Source: CAYUZU01 sp964448675
Lineage (GTDB): Bacteria; Planctomycetota; Phycisphaerae; UBA1845; Fen-1342
Assembly: GCA_964448675.1 (NCBI GenBank)
Contig: CAYUZU010000043.1
Coordinates: 1 to 24,768, forward strand
DNA: 24,768 bases
Reading direction: 5' to 3'
A program made the translations under genes and the position numbers. The number at the start of each line of letters is the position of its first letter. Position 1 is the first letter of the stretch. Of this stretch, positions 8,636 to 17,616 are shown one piece after another. Below the pieces are notes generated by a model. That model had not been told where the DNA came from. It did no database searches and was given only the letters and a program-made list of their open reading frames with translations.

Positions 8636-10306
8636 ATGAAGCTCAGCATCTATCTTTTCCGAAGCGACGTAAAGTCGTTCGACGGCCTGATCCAGGACAA
8701 GCATCTGTCCGGCTCGGCCAAGTATCGTGAGCTTGCGCTGCGCAAGAACAAGACGCTTCCCTTCACATGCCAGGCGTACGTGCAGTCCAACAAGCAGACC
8801 GAGCCGAAGTGGGCAGGATTCCTCGGCGGCCATTTTGACATGTCCAAGGTCGATCTCGTGAACGCTACGAGCTCATTCGTTTTACTCCTGAAGGCCTCGA
8901 ATCGCTACTTTGCTGTCACATTCGGGTACGGGTTTACGGCGCTCGACCGCTCGAGGATCGAGCCACGGTTCGGGCTAATGGTGGCGCTGAATGAGCTCGC
9001 GGCGAACGAGATTCGAACGCTCGACACGCACACGTCGGACATTGTGACACGCCAGCGGCGCACCCACGTCAGTGTTGCGAGCCCGGTATCTGAATTCGGC
9101 ATTAACACGAACATCGACTGGGTGCGTTTCGTCAGCGGCAAGCCGAGCACAGCGAGCCTGGCCAAGAATGTCTCTGGCGCTGACTCGCTCGCGATCAACT
9201 GCGATTGCCAGCTTCAGGACGTCGCCGGCAAGTGCAAGGAACTCCTCAAGCGATTCTCGAGCACGGACTATCAGAAGAAGTTTCCCTTTGTCGACCACTT
9301 TCAACCGGTGCCGAAGGACGATCCCGTCACGAACGTCTTGGAGGCCGCTCTCGATACCGCCATTGCGAATCGCTCGACCGAGCGGATTTCCGTTACTTAC
9401 CCAGACCTTACACTTACGGACAACGACCAGCTTGCCGTCTATCGAATGGGCTGCGGCCATACGCAGCGTGACGTCGAAGAAGTTACGCTTCAAGACGTTT
9501 ACTCCTTCTTTCACGACGATGTCCCAGGCGACAAATCGCTCGACCAGGTCTGGATCATTGGCCTGAACGATCAGGATGCGGCCGTCTCGAAGAAGTACAA
9601 GCTGCGCGATTATTTCGTATTCGAGACCGATCACGACGGTCATACCTACCTGCTGTCGCTTGGCCACTGGTTCCGCGTCAACAAGGATTACATCGCCGAG
9701 GTACGGAAACGTGTCGCCGCTCTGCCCGATGTGTCGCAGGCGCTTGCTCCGGTGCCGATTAAGCACGGCGAGGATGAAGGTGACTACAACGCACGGCTCG
9801 CCACCGACAAAGGCTGGCTCTTGCTCGACAAGGCAAACTTCCACGTCGGTTCGTACGACAAGATCGAGATCTGCGATGTGCTTACCAAGGACCGGCAATT
9901 CATCTCCGTAAAGAAGATGAAGAGTTCGGCGACGCTCAGTCACCTCTTCGCCCAAGCGAGCGTGTCGGCCAGCATGCTCCGCCGATCCCCGGACTACATG
10001 GCAACGGTTTTGAAGCAGGCCGGCAAGCAATGGTCGGCTGTGAGGAAGGACGCCGATTGGGCCAAACAAGGCACGTTTGTCTACGCCATCCCAACTGAAA
10101 AGGCCGGCACGCTGTCTGACTGCATGTTCTTCTTCAGCCAGGTCAACCTGCTTGAGCACGTCGAGACGATCAAACTCGCCAATTACGATGTGGCGTTGTG
10201 CAAGATCGAATACGACCCAGCATCATACATCGCGCCGACGGTGCCAAAGAAGAAGACCGGTTCCACGAAGAAGATAGCGAAGAAGAAGAAAGCGAAGGCG
10301 TCGTAA
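8636..10306 (+). CDS. DUF6119 / TIGR04141 sporadically distributed protein
   Basis: This 556-aa protein fits the DUF6119 family, first modelled as TIGR04141 'sporadically distributed protein'. It opens with MKLSIYLFR and continues with the conserved FAVTFGYGFTALD segment (about residues 98-110) typical of the family's N-terminal half. No catalytic motif, signal peptide or membrane segment is visible. The last 25 residues are a lysine-rich tail (KKKTGSTKKIAKKKKAKAS), which could contact nucleic acid. ATG 8636 was chosen over TTG 8594 because AGGAA lies 7 bases upstream. An 87-base gap separates it from the GHKL gene, and its TAA abuts the next ATG directly, so it is co-transcribed with the methyltransferase. 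Family members are known for patchy distribution in mobile or defence settings. Its function is unknown. Confidence 0.75.
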   Translation: MKLSIYLFRSDVKSFDGLIQDKHLSGSAKYRELALRKNKTLPFTCQAYVQSNKQTEPKWAGFLGGHFDMSKVDLVNATSSFVLLLKASNRYFAVTFGYGFTALDRSRIEPRFGLMVALNELAANEIRTLDTHTSDIVTRQRRTHVSVASPVSEFGINTNIDWVRFVSGKPSTASLAKNVSGADSLAINCDCQLQDVAGKCKELLKRFSSTDYQKKFPFVDHFQPVPKDDPVTNVLEAALDTAIANRSTERISVTYPDLTLTDNDQLAVYRMGCGHTQRDVEEVTLQDVYSFFHDDVPGDKSLDQVWIIGLNDQDAAVSKKYKLRDYFVFETDHDGHTYLLSLGHWFRVNKDYIAEVRKRVAALPDVSQALAPVPIKHGEDEGDYNARLATDKGWLLLDKANFHVGSYDKIEICDVLTKDRQFISVKKMKSSATLSHLFAQASVSASMLRRSPDYMATVLKQAGKQWSAVRKDADWAKQGTFVYAIPTEKAGTLSDCMFFFSQVNLLEHVETIKLANYDVALCKIEYDPASYIAPTVPKKKTGSTKKIAKKKKAKAS

Positions 10307-13300
10307 ATGCCACCACGCAGAAAGAAACTGATCGAAGTCGCCCTCCCGCTGGAGGCGATTAACAAGGAATCGGCGCGGGAGAAGTCGATTCGGCATGGGC
10401 ATCCGTCCACGCTGCACCTGTGGTGGGCACGGCGGCCGTTGGCGGCGTGTCGGGCGGTGCTGTTTGCCCAGTTCGTCGACGATCCGGATTCGGATCCGGC
10501 CTATCGCAGGGCCGATGGCTCGGTGGACGAGCAGGCGGCCGGGACGAAACGGGCCCAGCTCTTCAACCTGATCGAGGAGCTGGTCAAGTGGGAGAACTCG
10601 AACAACGATCGGGTTATCAATGCCGCCCGGGCCGAGATCGCCCGTTGCGTGGCCAGCCGGCTGATCGAAGAGGGCAAGCTGAAGAAGGAGACAGTAATCT
10701 GGAGTCAGGAGCCAGGAGAAGAGGGGCAGCCCCATCCGAAGGGGCCGCTCTCCGGGGAGTTCCGGACCGCCTGGGAACTGGTCGTCCATGGCCACGGCGA
10801 CCTGGACAGCCTGCAGCAGCGCCGGACGCGGCTGTGCCCGCCCGCGGTCGTGAACCACTTCCTGGCGACCTACGCCCCACCGGTGCTGGATCCATTCGCG
10901 GGTGGTGGGAGCATCCCGCTGGAAGCCCAGCGGCTGGGCCTGCGCGCCTACGCCAGCGATCTGAACCCGGTACCGGTGCTGATCAACAAGGCCCTGATCG
11001 AGATCCCGCCGAAGTTCGCCAACCTGCCGCCGGTGAATCCGGAGTGGCAGAGTAAGTCACCGCAAGAACGAGCCGCGTCCACATGGTCCGGCGCGCAGGG
11101 CCTCGCGGAGGATGTTCGCTATTACGGCAAGTGGATGCGCGACGAGGCTGAGAAGCGCATTGGGCACCTCTACCCCCAAGTCACGGTCACCGAGGACCTG
11201 GTCCAAGATCGGACCGATCTTGCTCGCTACACGAACACGACACTAACGGTAATTGCGTGGCTTTGGGCGAGGACAGTCACATGTAGCAATCCCGCATGTG
11301 GCGCAGACACTCCGCTCGTCAGCTCGTTCGCGGTATCGAAGAACGGTAAGCGCAACGTCTGGTTTGAACCGACGACCGACCATTCTACCTCTCCCCCCAC
11401 TGTGCACTACGCTGTGAAGGTGGGACCCGATTCTCCACCACCCCCTCCCAAGCTTGGACGTGGCGCCAAATTCAAATGCGTGGTCTGTGATACGCCTATG
11501 GACATCGAGTATTTAAGAAGAGAGGGGCGTAGCGGCAACATTCGGTGTCGGCTTACAACGATCATCGCCGAAGGTGACCATGAACAGGTGTTCCTCAGCC
11601 CGGTTTCTCAGCATGAATCGGTGGCGTTGCGTGCTTCAGGTGGCTGGCACCCCGAGCTCGAGTTGCCCGATGGCGCGCGCTACATGACCCCGACACTTTA
11701 CGGTCTTGCGACACAGGCAGATCTCTATACAGCGCGGCAGCTGCTCGCGCTAACGACATTCAGCGACCTCGTAAAAGACGTAGAGAAGACCATACTGCAA
11801 ACGTCCCAGCGGGGCGGTCTAAGTCCGTCTGGTCCTCTTGAAGAGGGCGGCGCTGGGTCGAATGCATATGCACAGGCAGTTGCGGCATACCTTGCATGTG
11901 CGGTAGGTCGCTGTGCAGATTACTGGTCGTCATTGACGATATGGGCTCGGACTTTTGTGGCGCATACGTTTGGGCGAAACGCTTTGTCCATGGTGTGGGA
12001 TTTTCCTGAAGCCAATCCATTCTCCTGCAGTACGGGCAACTGGGCTGGCGCTATCGACTGGATCGCCCGCGTACTTGAACGAGTACCTGCGCACGGTTGC
12101 GGAACTGCCAAGCAGCTCGATGCGCGAGTGCACCAATCGGATCCCTGTGTTTTCTCCACGGATCCACCGTACTATGACAACGTCCCTTACGCCGATCTGT
12201 CGGACTACTTCTACGTGTGGCTACGACGGTCCGTGAACACGGTGTTCCCGCTGCTAACTTCGACAATGGCAACACCCAAGACGGAGGAGCTCGTCGCAGA
12301 TTCCCGTCGGCAAGGCGGAACGCGCGCCGCGGCGGAGTATTTTGAGCACGGCATGCGCGAGGTATTTCGCCGGTTTCGCAATGAGCAAGTGAACGGCGTT
12401 CCACTAACGGTCTATTACGCTTTCAAGCAAGCGGAAACAGCGGCCGACGCAAAAGGTAATGCGGGGACCGCGTCGACAGGATGGGAAGCGATGCTGTCGG
12501 GCCTTATCGAGTCCGGCCTTGCGGTGAATGGTACGTGGCCACTCCGCACGGAACGTCCCGGACGTTTAAGAGAGACTGCCAGCAACGCGTTGGCCTCCTC
12601 TATCGTCCTTACATGCGTTCCTCGTGGGCGTGATGCCTCGATGGCGACACGACGGGAGTTTGTTGCCGCGCTGAAGCGAGAGTTGCCGGAGGCAATGAAG
12701 AAGCTCCAGAGCGGGAATATCGCGCCCGTAGATCTGGCCCAGGCGGCGATCGGCCCAGGCATGGCAGTATTCAGCCGGTATAGCAAGGTCATCGAATCCG
12801 ATGGCGAAGCGATGACCGTTCGTGCAGCCCTCACGCTGATCAACCAGATACTAGACGAAGTGCTGGCTGAGCAGGAAGGTGAGTTCGACGGCGACACACG
12901 CTGGGCCGTGTCGTGGTTCGAGACGCATGGCGTGCAGGATGGCCCATACGGCGTGGCGGAGACGCTCAGCAAGGCCAAGAACACCTCGGTACAAGGGCTC
13001 GTTGAGGCGGGCGTGATCACGGCCCGCGGCGGAAAGGTGAAGCTGATCGCACGTGACGACATGCCGGACGATTGGGACCCCGCGACGGATAAGCGTGCCA
13101 CGTGCTGGGAGGCGACGCAGCATCTGATCCGCCGCTTACAAAACGACGGTGAAGAGGCCGCCGCAGAGCTTCTAAGGCGTCTCGGCGGCGATTACGGCGA
13201 AATGGCCCGTGACCTCGCGTACCGCCTGTACAGCGTGTGCGAACGCAAGGGCTGGGCCCAGGAAGCCCTGGCCTACAACAGCCTGGTCATCGCCTGGAGC

Positions 13301-13369
13301 GAGATCAGCAAGCTCTCACGGTCCGTTACGGAAACCAAGCCGGCACAGGCAGACCTCTTTTCTGAGTAA
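10307..13369 (+). CDS. DUF1156-type DNA methyltransferase
   Basis: This 1020-aa protein is an amino-methyltransferase of the COG1743/DUF1156 group, expected to modify adenine N6 (or cytosine N4). The DUF1156 domain at the N-terminus includes LPLEAINKESAREKSIRHGH and LHLWWARRPLAACRA. The SAM-binding motif DPFAGGGSIPLEAQRLGL starts at D195 and the catalytic motif DPPYYDN at D619. Between them lie paired cysteines (C326/C331 and C391/C394), a likely zinc ribbon within the candidate target-recognition region. The start abuts the DUF6119 stop and the next gene follows after 15 bases. DUF1156 and DUF499 genes are frequent neighbours in predicted defence loci, so this enzyme probably protects host DNA. 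Codon choice in the middle of the gene looks less GC-rich than at both ends. A short repetitive GGAGTCAGGAGCCAGGAG tract lies near 10702. Confidence 0.9.
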   Translation: MPPRRKKLIEVALPLEAINKESAREKSIRHGHPSTLHLWWARRPLAACRAVLFAQFVDDPDSDPAYRRADGSVDEQAAGTKRAQLFNLIEELVKWENSNNDRVINAARAEIARCVASRLIEEGKLKKETVIWSQEPGEEGQPHPKGPLSGEFRTAWELVVHGHGDLDSLQQRRTRLCPPAVVNHFLATYAPPVLDPFAGGGSIPLEAQRLGLRAYASDLNPVPVLINKALIEIPPKFANLPPVNPEWQSKSPQERAASTWSGAQGLAEDVRYYGKWMRDEAEKRIGHLYPQVTVTEDLVQDRTDLARYTNTTLTVIAWLWARTVTCSNPACGADTPLVSSFAVSKNGKRNVWFEPTTDHSTSPPTVHYAVKVGPDSPPPPPKLGRGAKFKCVVCDTPMDIEYLRREGRSGNIRCRLTTIIAEGDHEQVFLSPVSQHESVALRASGGWHPELELPDGARYMTPTLYGLATQADLYTARQLLALTTFSDLVKDVEKTILQTSQRGGLSPSGPLEEGGAGSNAYAQAVAAYLACAVGRCADYWSSLTIWARTFVAHTFGRNALSMVWDFPEANPFSCSTGNWAGAIDWIARVLERVPAHGCGTAKQLDARVHQSDPCVFSTDPPYYDNVPYADLSDYFYVWLRRSVNTVFPLLTSTMATPKTEELVADSRRQGGTRAAAEYFEHGMREVFRRFRNEQVNGVPLTVYYAFKQAETAADAKGNAGTASTGWEAMLSGLIESGLAVNGTWPLRTERPGRLRETASNALASSIVLTCVPRGRDASMATRREFVAALKRELPEAMKKLQSGNIAPVDLAQAAIGPGMAVFSRYSKVIESDGEAMTVRAALTLINQILDEVLAEQEGEFDGDTRWAVSWFETHGVQDGPYGVAETLSKAKNTSVQGLVEAGVITARGGKVKLIARDDMPDDWDPATDKRATCWEATQHLIRRLQNDGEEAAAELLRRLGGDYGEMARDLAYRLYSVCERKGWAQEALAYNSLVIAWSEISKLSRSVTETKPAQADLFSE

Positions 13370-13384
13370 GTACGGGACGAGAAT

Positions 13385-16300
13385 ATGGCGAAGTCGAATC
13401 ACGCACGCGTCGGCGATGGACTGGAACTGCTCAACGAAGGGCTGAAGCCGTTCGTCGAACGGGAGATGAAGGCGCAGTACGCCGACAAATGGACTGGGAT
13501 CGTCCAAGGCATCCTCGATAACAAAACCCGCGGCGGCAAGAAGATCCACTGGGACACGCAGGCCTTGCTGACGGTCATGTGGGACCAGTGGAACGCGGTC
13601 TTCCGCAATACGCTGGGGCCGGCCGAGCGATCGCTGGTTTCCGAGCTGCGCGATGTCCGCAACCGCTGGGCGCATCAGAGCACGTTTAACAGCGATGACG
13701 CCTATCGATCGCTCGACAGCGTGGAGCGGTTACTCCTGGCGGTCTCGGCCGGCGACCAGGCGGAAAAGGCGAACGCGATCAAGCACGAGTTGATGCGCAC
13801 CCGCTACGACCAGCAACGTCGCGACGAGAAGAAACGGATGCTGCCGATCGAGGGGCAGCCCTCGGCGAATCTGCGGCCGTGGCGCGATATCGTCGTCCCG
13901 CACAAGGACGTGGCCAGTGGCCGGTACCAGCAGGCCGAGTTCGCGGCCGACCTGTGGCAGGTCTACCAGAAGGAAGCGGCCAGCGAGTATCAGCATCCGG
14001 TCGAGTTCTTCCGCCGGACATTCATCACGGACGGGCTGCAGAAGCTGCTTGTGAATGCCCTGCGACGGCTGAGCGGTGCCGGCGGGGACCCGGTGATCGA
14101 ACTGCAGACCAACTTCGGCGGTGGCAAGACGCACTCGATGCTGGCGCTGTGGCACATGCTGAGTGGCACGAAGCCGGGCGACCTTGCAGGCGTGGACCAG
14201 GTGATGACCGAGGCCGAGGTGAACGAACTGCCGAAGGGCGTGCGGCGCGCGGTAGTCGTCGGCACGAAGATCTCGCCCGGTAAGCCAAGCAAGAAGCCGG
14301 ACGGGACCGTCGTTCATACGCTGTGGGGCGAGATCGCGTGGCAGTTGGGCGGAAAGAAGGGCTACGAGATGGTCCGTGGCGACGACGAGAACGCCACGAA
14401 CCCGGGCGACACGCTGAAGGAGCTGTTCAACAAATTCTCGCCGTGTCTGATCCTGATCGATGAGTGGGTGGCCTACGCACGGCAGTTGCATGAAGGCAGC
14501 GACCTGCCGGCGGGCACCTTCGATACGCAGTTCACCTTCACGCAGGCGCTCAGCGAGAGCGCCAAGGCGGCGAAGAACACGCTGCTGGTGGTCAGCGTGC
14601 CCGCCTCGGACAACGAGATCGGCGGGCAATGGGGCCAGCAGGCGCTGTCGCGCCTGAAGAACGCCCTGGGTCGCGTGGAGTCGTCCTGGCGGCCGGCGAG
14701 CCCCGACGAGGGCTTCGAGATTGTGCGGCGTCGGCTGTTCGAGCCGATCATGGACAACAAGCTGTTCGCCCAGCGTGACCACGTGGCGCGCACGTTCGTC
14801 GAGATGTACGGCACACAGCAGAACGAGTTTCCGTCGGAGTGTCGTGAGGCCGAGTACGAACGCCGCATCAAGATGGCCTACCCGATCCACCCGGAGCTAT
14901 TCGACCGGCTGTACAACGACTGGTCGACGTTGGACAAGTTCCAGCGCACCCGCGGCGTGCTGCGGCTGATGGCGGCAGTCATTCACGCGCTCTGGGAGCG
15001 GCAGGACAGCAACCTGCTGATCATGCCGGCGAACGTGCCGATCGATGATCCGAATGTGCGGTTCGAGCTGACGCGATATCTGGAGGATCAGTGGGACGCG
15101 GTTATCAGCAAAGATGTGGATGGCGAGCAATCGCTGCCGCTGGGCCTGGATCGCGAGAATCCTGGCACCCTGGGGCGTTACTCGGCCAGTCGGCGCGTGT
15201 CGCGCACGATTTACATGGGGTCGGCCCCCATCCAGAAAGCGGCAAATCGGGGGATTGACGAGCGACATGTTAAGCTTGGCTGCGTACAGCCGGGTGAGGC
15301 CGTGGCGACGTTCGGCGATGCGCTGCGCCGGCTTACTGACAAAGCCACGTACCTCTATGTTGACGGGAATCGGTACTGGTACTCGACGCAGCCGACCGTG
15401 ACGCGGCTTGCGGACGATCGGGCGACGCAGCTGCATGAACACGACGTGATCGATGACATCGTCAAGCGGTTGCGCAAGGAGGCTGCGTATCGTGGCGACT
15501 TCAGCAAGGTGCACGCGTGCGTTTCGAGCAGCGACGTACCTGACGATCGGGAAGCGCGGCTCGTCATCTTGGGCCCAGAGTTTCCACACACGAAGAATCA
15601 AGACGACAGCCTGGCCCGGCAGGAAGCGCACGCAATCCTCGATATGCGTGGATCCAGCCCACGCAACTACCGCAACACGCTCGTCTTCCTGGCGGCTGAT
15701 GCGACGAGACTCAAAGAGCTGCAGCAGGCGGTTCGCCATGCGCTCGCGTGGAGTTCGATCTGGACGGACCGCGAGCAGCTGAACCTCGATAACTTCCAAA
15801 CGAGGCAGGCCGAGACGAAGTCGCGCAACGCGGATGAGACTGTGAAGGCCCGCATCCCGGAGGCCTATCAATGGCTGCTGGTACCGAGTCAGCCGGATCC
15901 AAAGGCGCAGCCGGAGTGGATCGAAATGCGTCAGCAGGGGCAGGAGCGGCTCGCAACGCGCGCGTCCAAGAAGCTGACGAACGAAGAGCTGCTTCTCGTG
16001 CAGCTCGGTGGCACGCGGTTGCGACTGGAGTTGGAGCGGGTGCCGCTGTGGCGCGGCGATCACGTTGCGGTTAAGCAGCTTCTCGACGACTTCGCGACGT
16101 ATCTTTACTTGCCACGGCTTCAGAACCCGGACGTGTTGATCGCGGCGATCCGCGACGGAGTGGGACGCTTGACGTGGCAAACAGACACGTTCGCGTATGC
16201 GGATGAGTGGGATGGCAAGGGCAGCCGATACGTCGGACTACAGGCCGGTACGTCCATCCGCGTGATCGCCGACGGCCAGAGCGTACTCGTCAAGCCCGAC

Positions 16301-16708
16301 GTCGCCCAGGCCCAGATGGATGCTGACGCCGCGAAGTCCGCCAGGCCATCGCCTGGTGGTCAGACGGAGCCGGCAGCAGTTGGAGGAGCGGAACCGTCGG
16401 CGGCAGGCACCGAACCCGGAGGGACGGGACCCGCGACAGGGACGGAGCCATCTGCAGAGCCCGCGAAACCTGTCTATCGGCGCTTCTACGGTTCAGTCAA
16501 ACTGGACGCGCTGCGAGTCGGGCGCGATGCGTCCCGGATCGCTGATGAGGTGCTCCAGCATCTAACCAAGCTCGTTGATGCGGACGTCGAGGTGACGCTG
16601 GAGATCCAGGCACGCCTGCCCGACGGCGTATCTGACAAGACGGTTCGCGATGTGACCGAGAATTGCAGGACGCTGAGGTTCGACGGGTTTGGGTTTGAAG
16701 AGGCGTGA
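13385..16708 (+). CDS. DUF499 AAA-type ATPase with N-terminal Swt1-like HEPN domain
   Basis: This 1107-aa protein has two recognisable parts. Residues 1-130 look like the Swt1-type HEPN domain, including LRDVRNRWAHQ, where R92 and H97 form the Rx4H motif used by HEPN ribonucleases. The rest is the DUF499 (COG1483) ATPase, with Walker A NFGGGKTH (243-250) and Walker B CLILIDEW ending at D359/E360. A flexible Pro/Gly/Ala/Glu linker spans about 984-1030. It is followed by a small conserved C-terminal domain beginning near VYRRFYGSVKL. It is the last gene of the operon, 15 bases after the methyltransferase, with only a weak ribosome-binding sequence (GGGACGAG). The pairing with DUF1156 is established in predicted defence loci. 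An RNase effector role for HEPN is inferred. Confidence 0.9.
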   Translation: MAKSNHARVGDGLELLNEGLKPFVEREMKAQYADKWTGIVQGILDNKTRGGKKIHWDTQALLTVMWDQWNAVFRNTLGPAERSLVSELRDVRNRWAHQSTFNSDDAYRSLDSVERLLLAVSAGDQAEKANAIKHELMRTRYDQQRRDEKKRMLPIEGQPSANLRPWRDIVVPHKDVASGRYQQAEFAADLWQVYQKEAASEYQHPVEFFRRTFITDGLQKLLVNALRRLSGAGGDPVIELQTNFGGGKTHSMLALWHMLSGTKPGDLAGVDQVMTEAEVNELPKGVRRAVVVGTKISPGKPSKKPDGTVVHTLWGEIAWQLGGKKGYEMVRGDDENATNPGDTLKELFNKFSPCLILIDEWVAYARQLHEGSDLPAGTFDTQFTFTQALSESAKAAKNTLLVVSVPASDNEIGGQWGQQALSRLKNALGRVESSWRPASPDEGFEIVRRRLFEPIMDNKLFAQRDHVARTFVEMYGTQQNEFPSECREAEYERRIKMAYPIHPELFDRLYNDWSTLDKFQRTRGVLRLMAAVIHALWERQDSNLLIMPANVPIDDPNVRFELTRYLEDQWDAVISKDVDGEQSLPLGLDRENPGTLGRYSASRRVSRTIYMGSAPIQKAANRGIDERHVKLGCVQPGEAVATFGDALRRLTDKATYLYVDGNRYWYSTQPTVTRLADDRATQLHEHDVIDDIVKRLRKEAAYRGDFSKVHACVSSSDVPDDREARLVILGPEFPHTKNQDDSLARQEAHAILDMRGSSPRNYRNTLVFLAADATRLKELQQAVRHALAWSSIWTDREQLNLDNFQTRQAETKSRNADETVKARIPEAYQWLLVPSQPDPKAQPEWIEMRQQGQERLATRASKKLTNEELLLVQLGGTRLRLELERVPLWRGDHVAVKQLLDDFATYLYLPRLQNPDVLIAAIRDGVGRLTWQTDTFAYADEWDGKGSRYVGLQAGTSIRVIADGQSVLVKPDVAQAQMDADAAKSARPSPGGQTEPAAVGGAEPSAAGTEPGGTGPATGTEPSAEPAKPVYRRFYGSVKLDALRVGRDASRIADEVLQHLTKLVDADVEVTLEIQARLPDGVSDKTVRDVTENCRTLRFDGFGFEEA

Positions 16709-16731
16709 ACCGCGAACTGCCTGGCAATGCC

Positions 16732-16765
16732 GACGAGGAGCCGGCGTGTCTCCGGGCTCCTCGTC
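16732..16765. terminator. Hairpin between convergent operons
   Basis: A perfect 11-bp inverted repeat, GACGAGGAGCC (16732-16742) and GGCTCCTCGTC (16755-16765), closes a 12-base loop. It fills the 62-base gap between the stop of the DUF499 gene on the + strand and the stop of the Dam-type gene on the - strand. It is well placed as a bidirectional terminator. There is no clear T-run on either side, so intrinsic termination is likely but not certain. Confidence 0.6.
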
Positions 16766-16770
16766 AGGCC

Positions 16771-17592
16771 CTATTTCCACGAGGACAGCAGACACTCTGA
16801 CACAGATCGGCGTCCACCGACAGACGCGCTGATCGCGCTTTGCCGTTGCACTGTCTCGTACCAAAATCCGCTGTACAAATCGATAACCTCAACGTGATCA
16901 GCGCAGCTAACCAGGACGTGTACACCGCGATCCGCCGCGCGCTTGCAGCTCTCCGCTAGCCTGACCTGGTCCTCCCATGAGAAGATACGTTCGTTATAGC
17001 GCCGGAACCCATTGTTATTGTGATGGGTCACGTATGGCGGGTCGACGTATACAAGATCGCCGGGCCGGGCGTGTCCAATCGAAACCGCGAAATCCCGGAC
17101 GTAGAGGCTCGCTCCCTTAAGCCTGTCTGCGACGCGCTGCAGCAAATGCAGGTCCGGAAGCGTAGTCGATGGTTTGCAGCCAAACGGGACGTTGAAGACG
17201 CCCTCGCGATTGACGCGGTAGATGCCGTTGAACGCCGTTCGGTTCAGGTAGATGAACCGTGCGGCGCGCTCACAGGAGGCCGATGGGTCCGCGCGTCGCA
17301 CGCGGTCGTACGTGTTCTGGTTGATTCGGAGCCGGCGAAGCTGGTCCGCAACCTGTGCCGGCCGATCCCGAATCGCCACGTAGGCATTTATGAGCTCGGG
17401 ATTGATGTCCGCGAGGGTGGCTCTGCGGGGCTGGATTTCGAAGAAGAGCGCCGCTCCGCCAGCGAAAGGTTCCTGGTAGCGATGGAAGGAGGGCAATCGA
17501 CTCGCAGCATAGGGTGCGAGCCAGCGCTTGCCACCCGTCCACTTGAAGAGCGGCGCCACCGGCGTCCCGTTTGATCGATGGTCTGACTGCAT
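16771..17592 (-). CDS. Dam/DpnM-type adenine-specific DNA methyltransferase
   Basis: This 273-aa protein is a D12-class (alpha) N6-adenine methyltransferase. It has FKWTGGKRWL (16-25), the SAM-binding motif EPFAGGAALFF (41-51), DINPELI (62-68), the conserved FIYLNRTAFNGIYRVN segment (113-128) and catalytic DPPY (184-187). All are complete, and the length is usual for the family. GATC-like specificity is typical of Dam/DpnM relatives but cannot be read off here. The start is uncertain: ATG 17592 has a weak upstream CAGGA, while a TTG at 17616 directly abuts the preceding stop. It is the last gene of the HerA-NurA operon, which suggests it protects host DNA from that operon's nuclease. It also gives the island a second, unrelated methyltransferase beside the DUF1156 enzyme. 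Confidence 0.92.
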   Translation of the reverse strand: MQSDHRSNGTPVAPLFKWTGGKRWLAPYAASRLPSFHRYQEPFAGGAALFFEIQPRRATLADINPELINAYVAIRDRPAQVADQLRRLRINQNTYDRVRRADPSASCERAARFIYLNRTAFNGIYRVNREGVFNVPFGCKPSTTLPDLHLLQRVADRLKGASLYVRDFAVSIGHARPGDLVYVDPPYVTHHNNNGFRRYNERIFSWEDQVRLAESCKRAADRGVHVLVSCADHVEVIDLYSGFWYETVQRQSAISASVGGRRSVSECLLSSWK

Positions 17593-17616
17593 GCGCGTTG
17601 TGTCCTGGCAAAGCAA

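Noticed and set aside
10702..10725. Repetitive GGAGTCAGGAGCCAGGAG tract in the DUF1156 gene as a separate repeat element
   Set aside because: It is short, keeps the reading frame and has no second copy that I could find in the window.
8975..16180. Long - strand open frames of 386-427 codons at 8975-10159, 13730-14890 and 14897-16180
   Set aside because: They lie opposite strong, domain-supported genes and their translations show no family motifs. They fit antisense shadows of GC-rich coding sequence.
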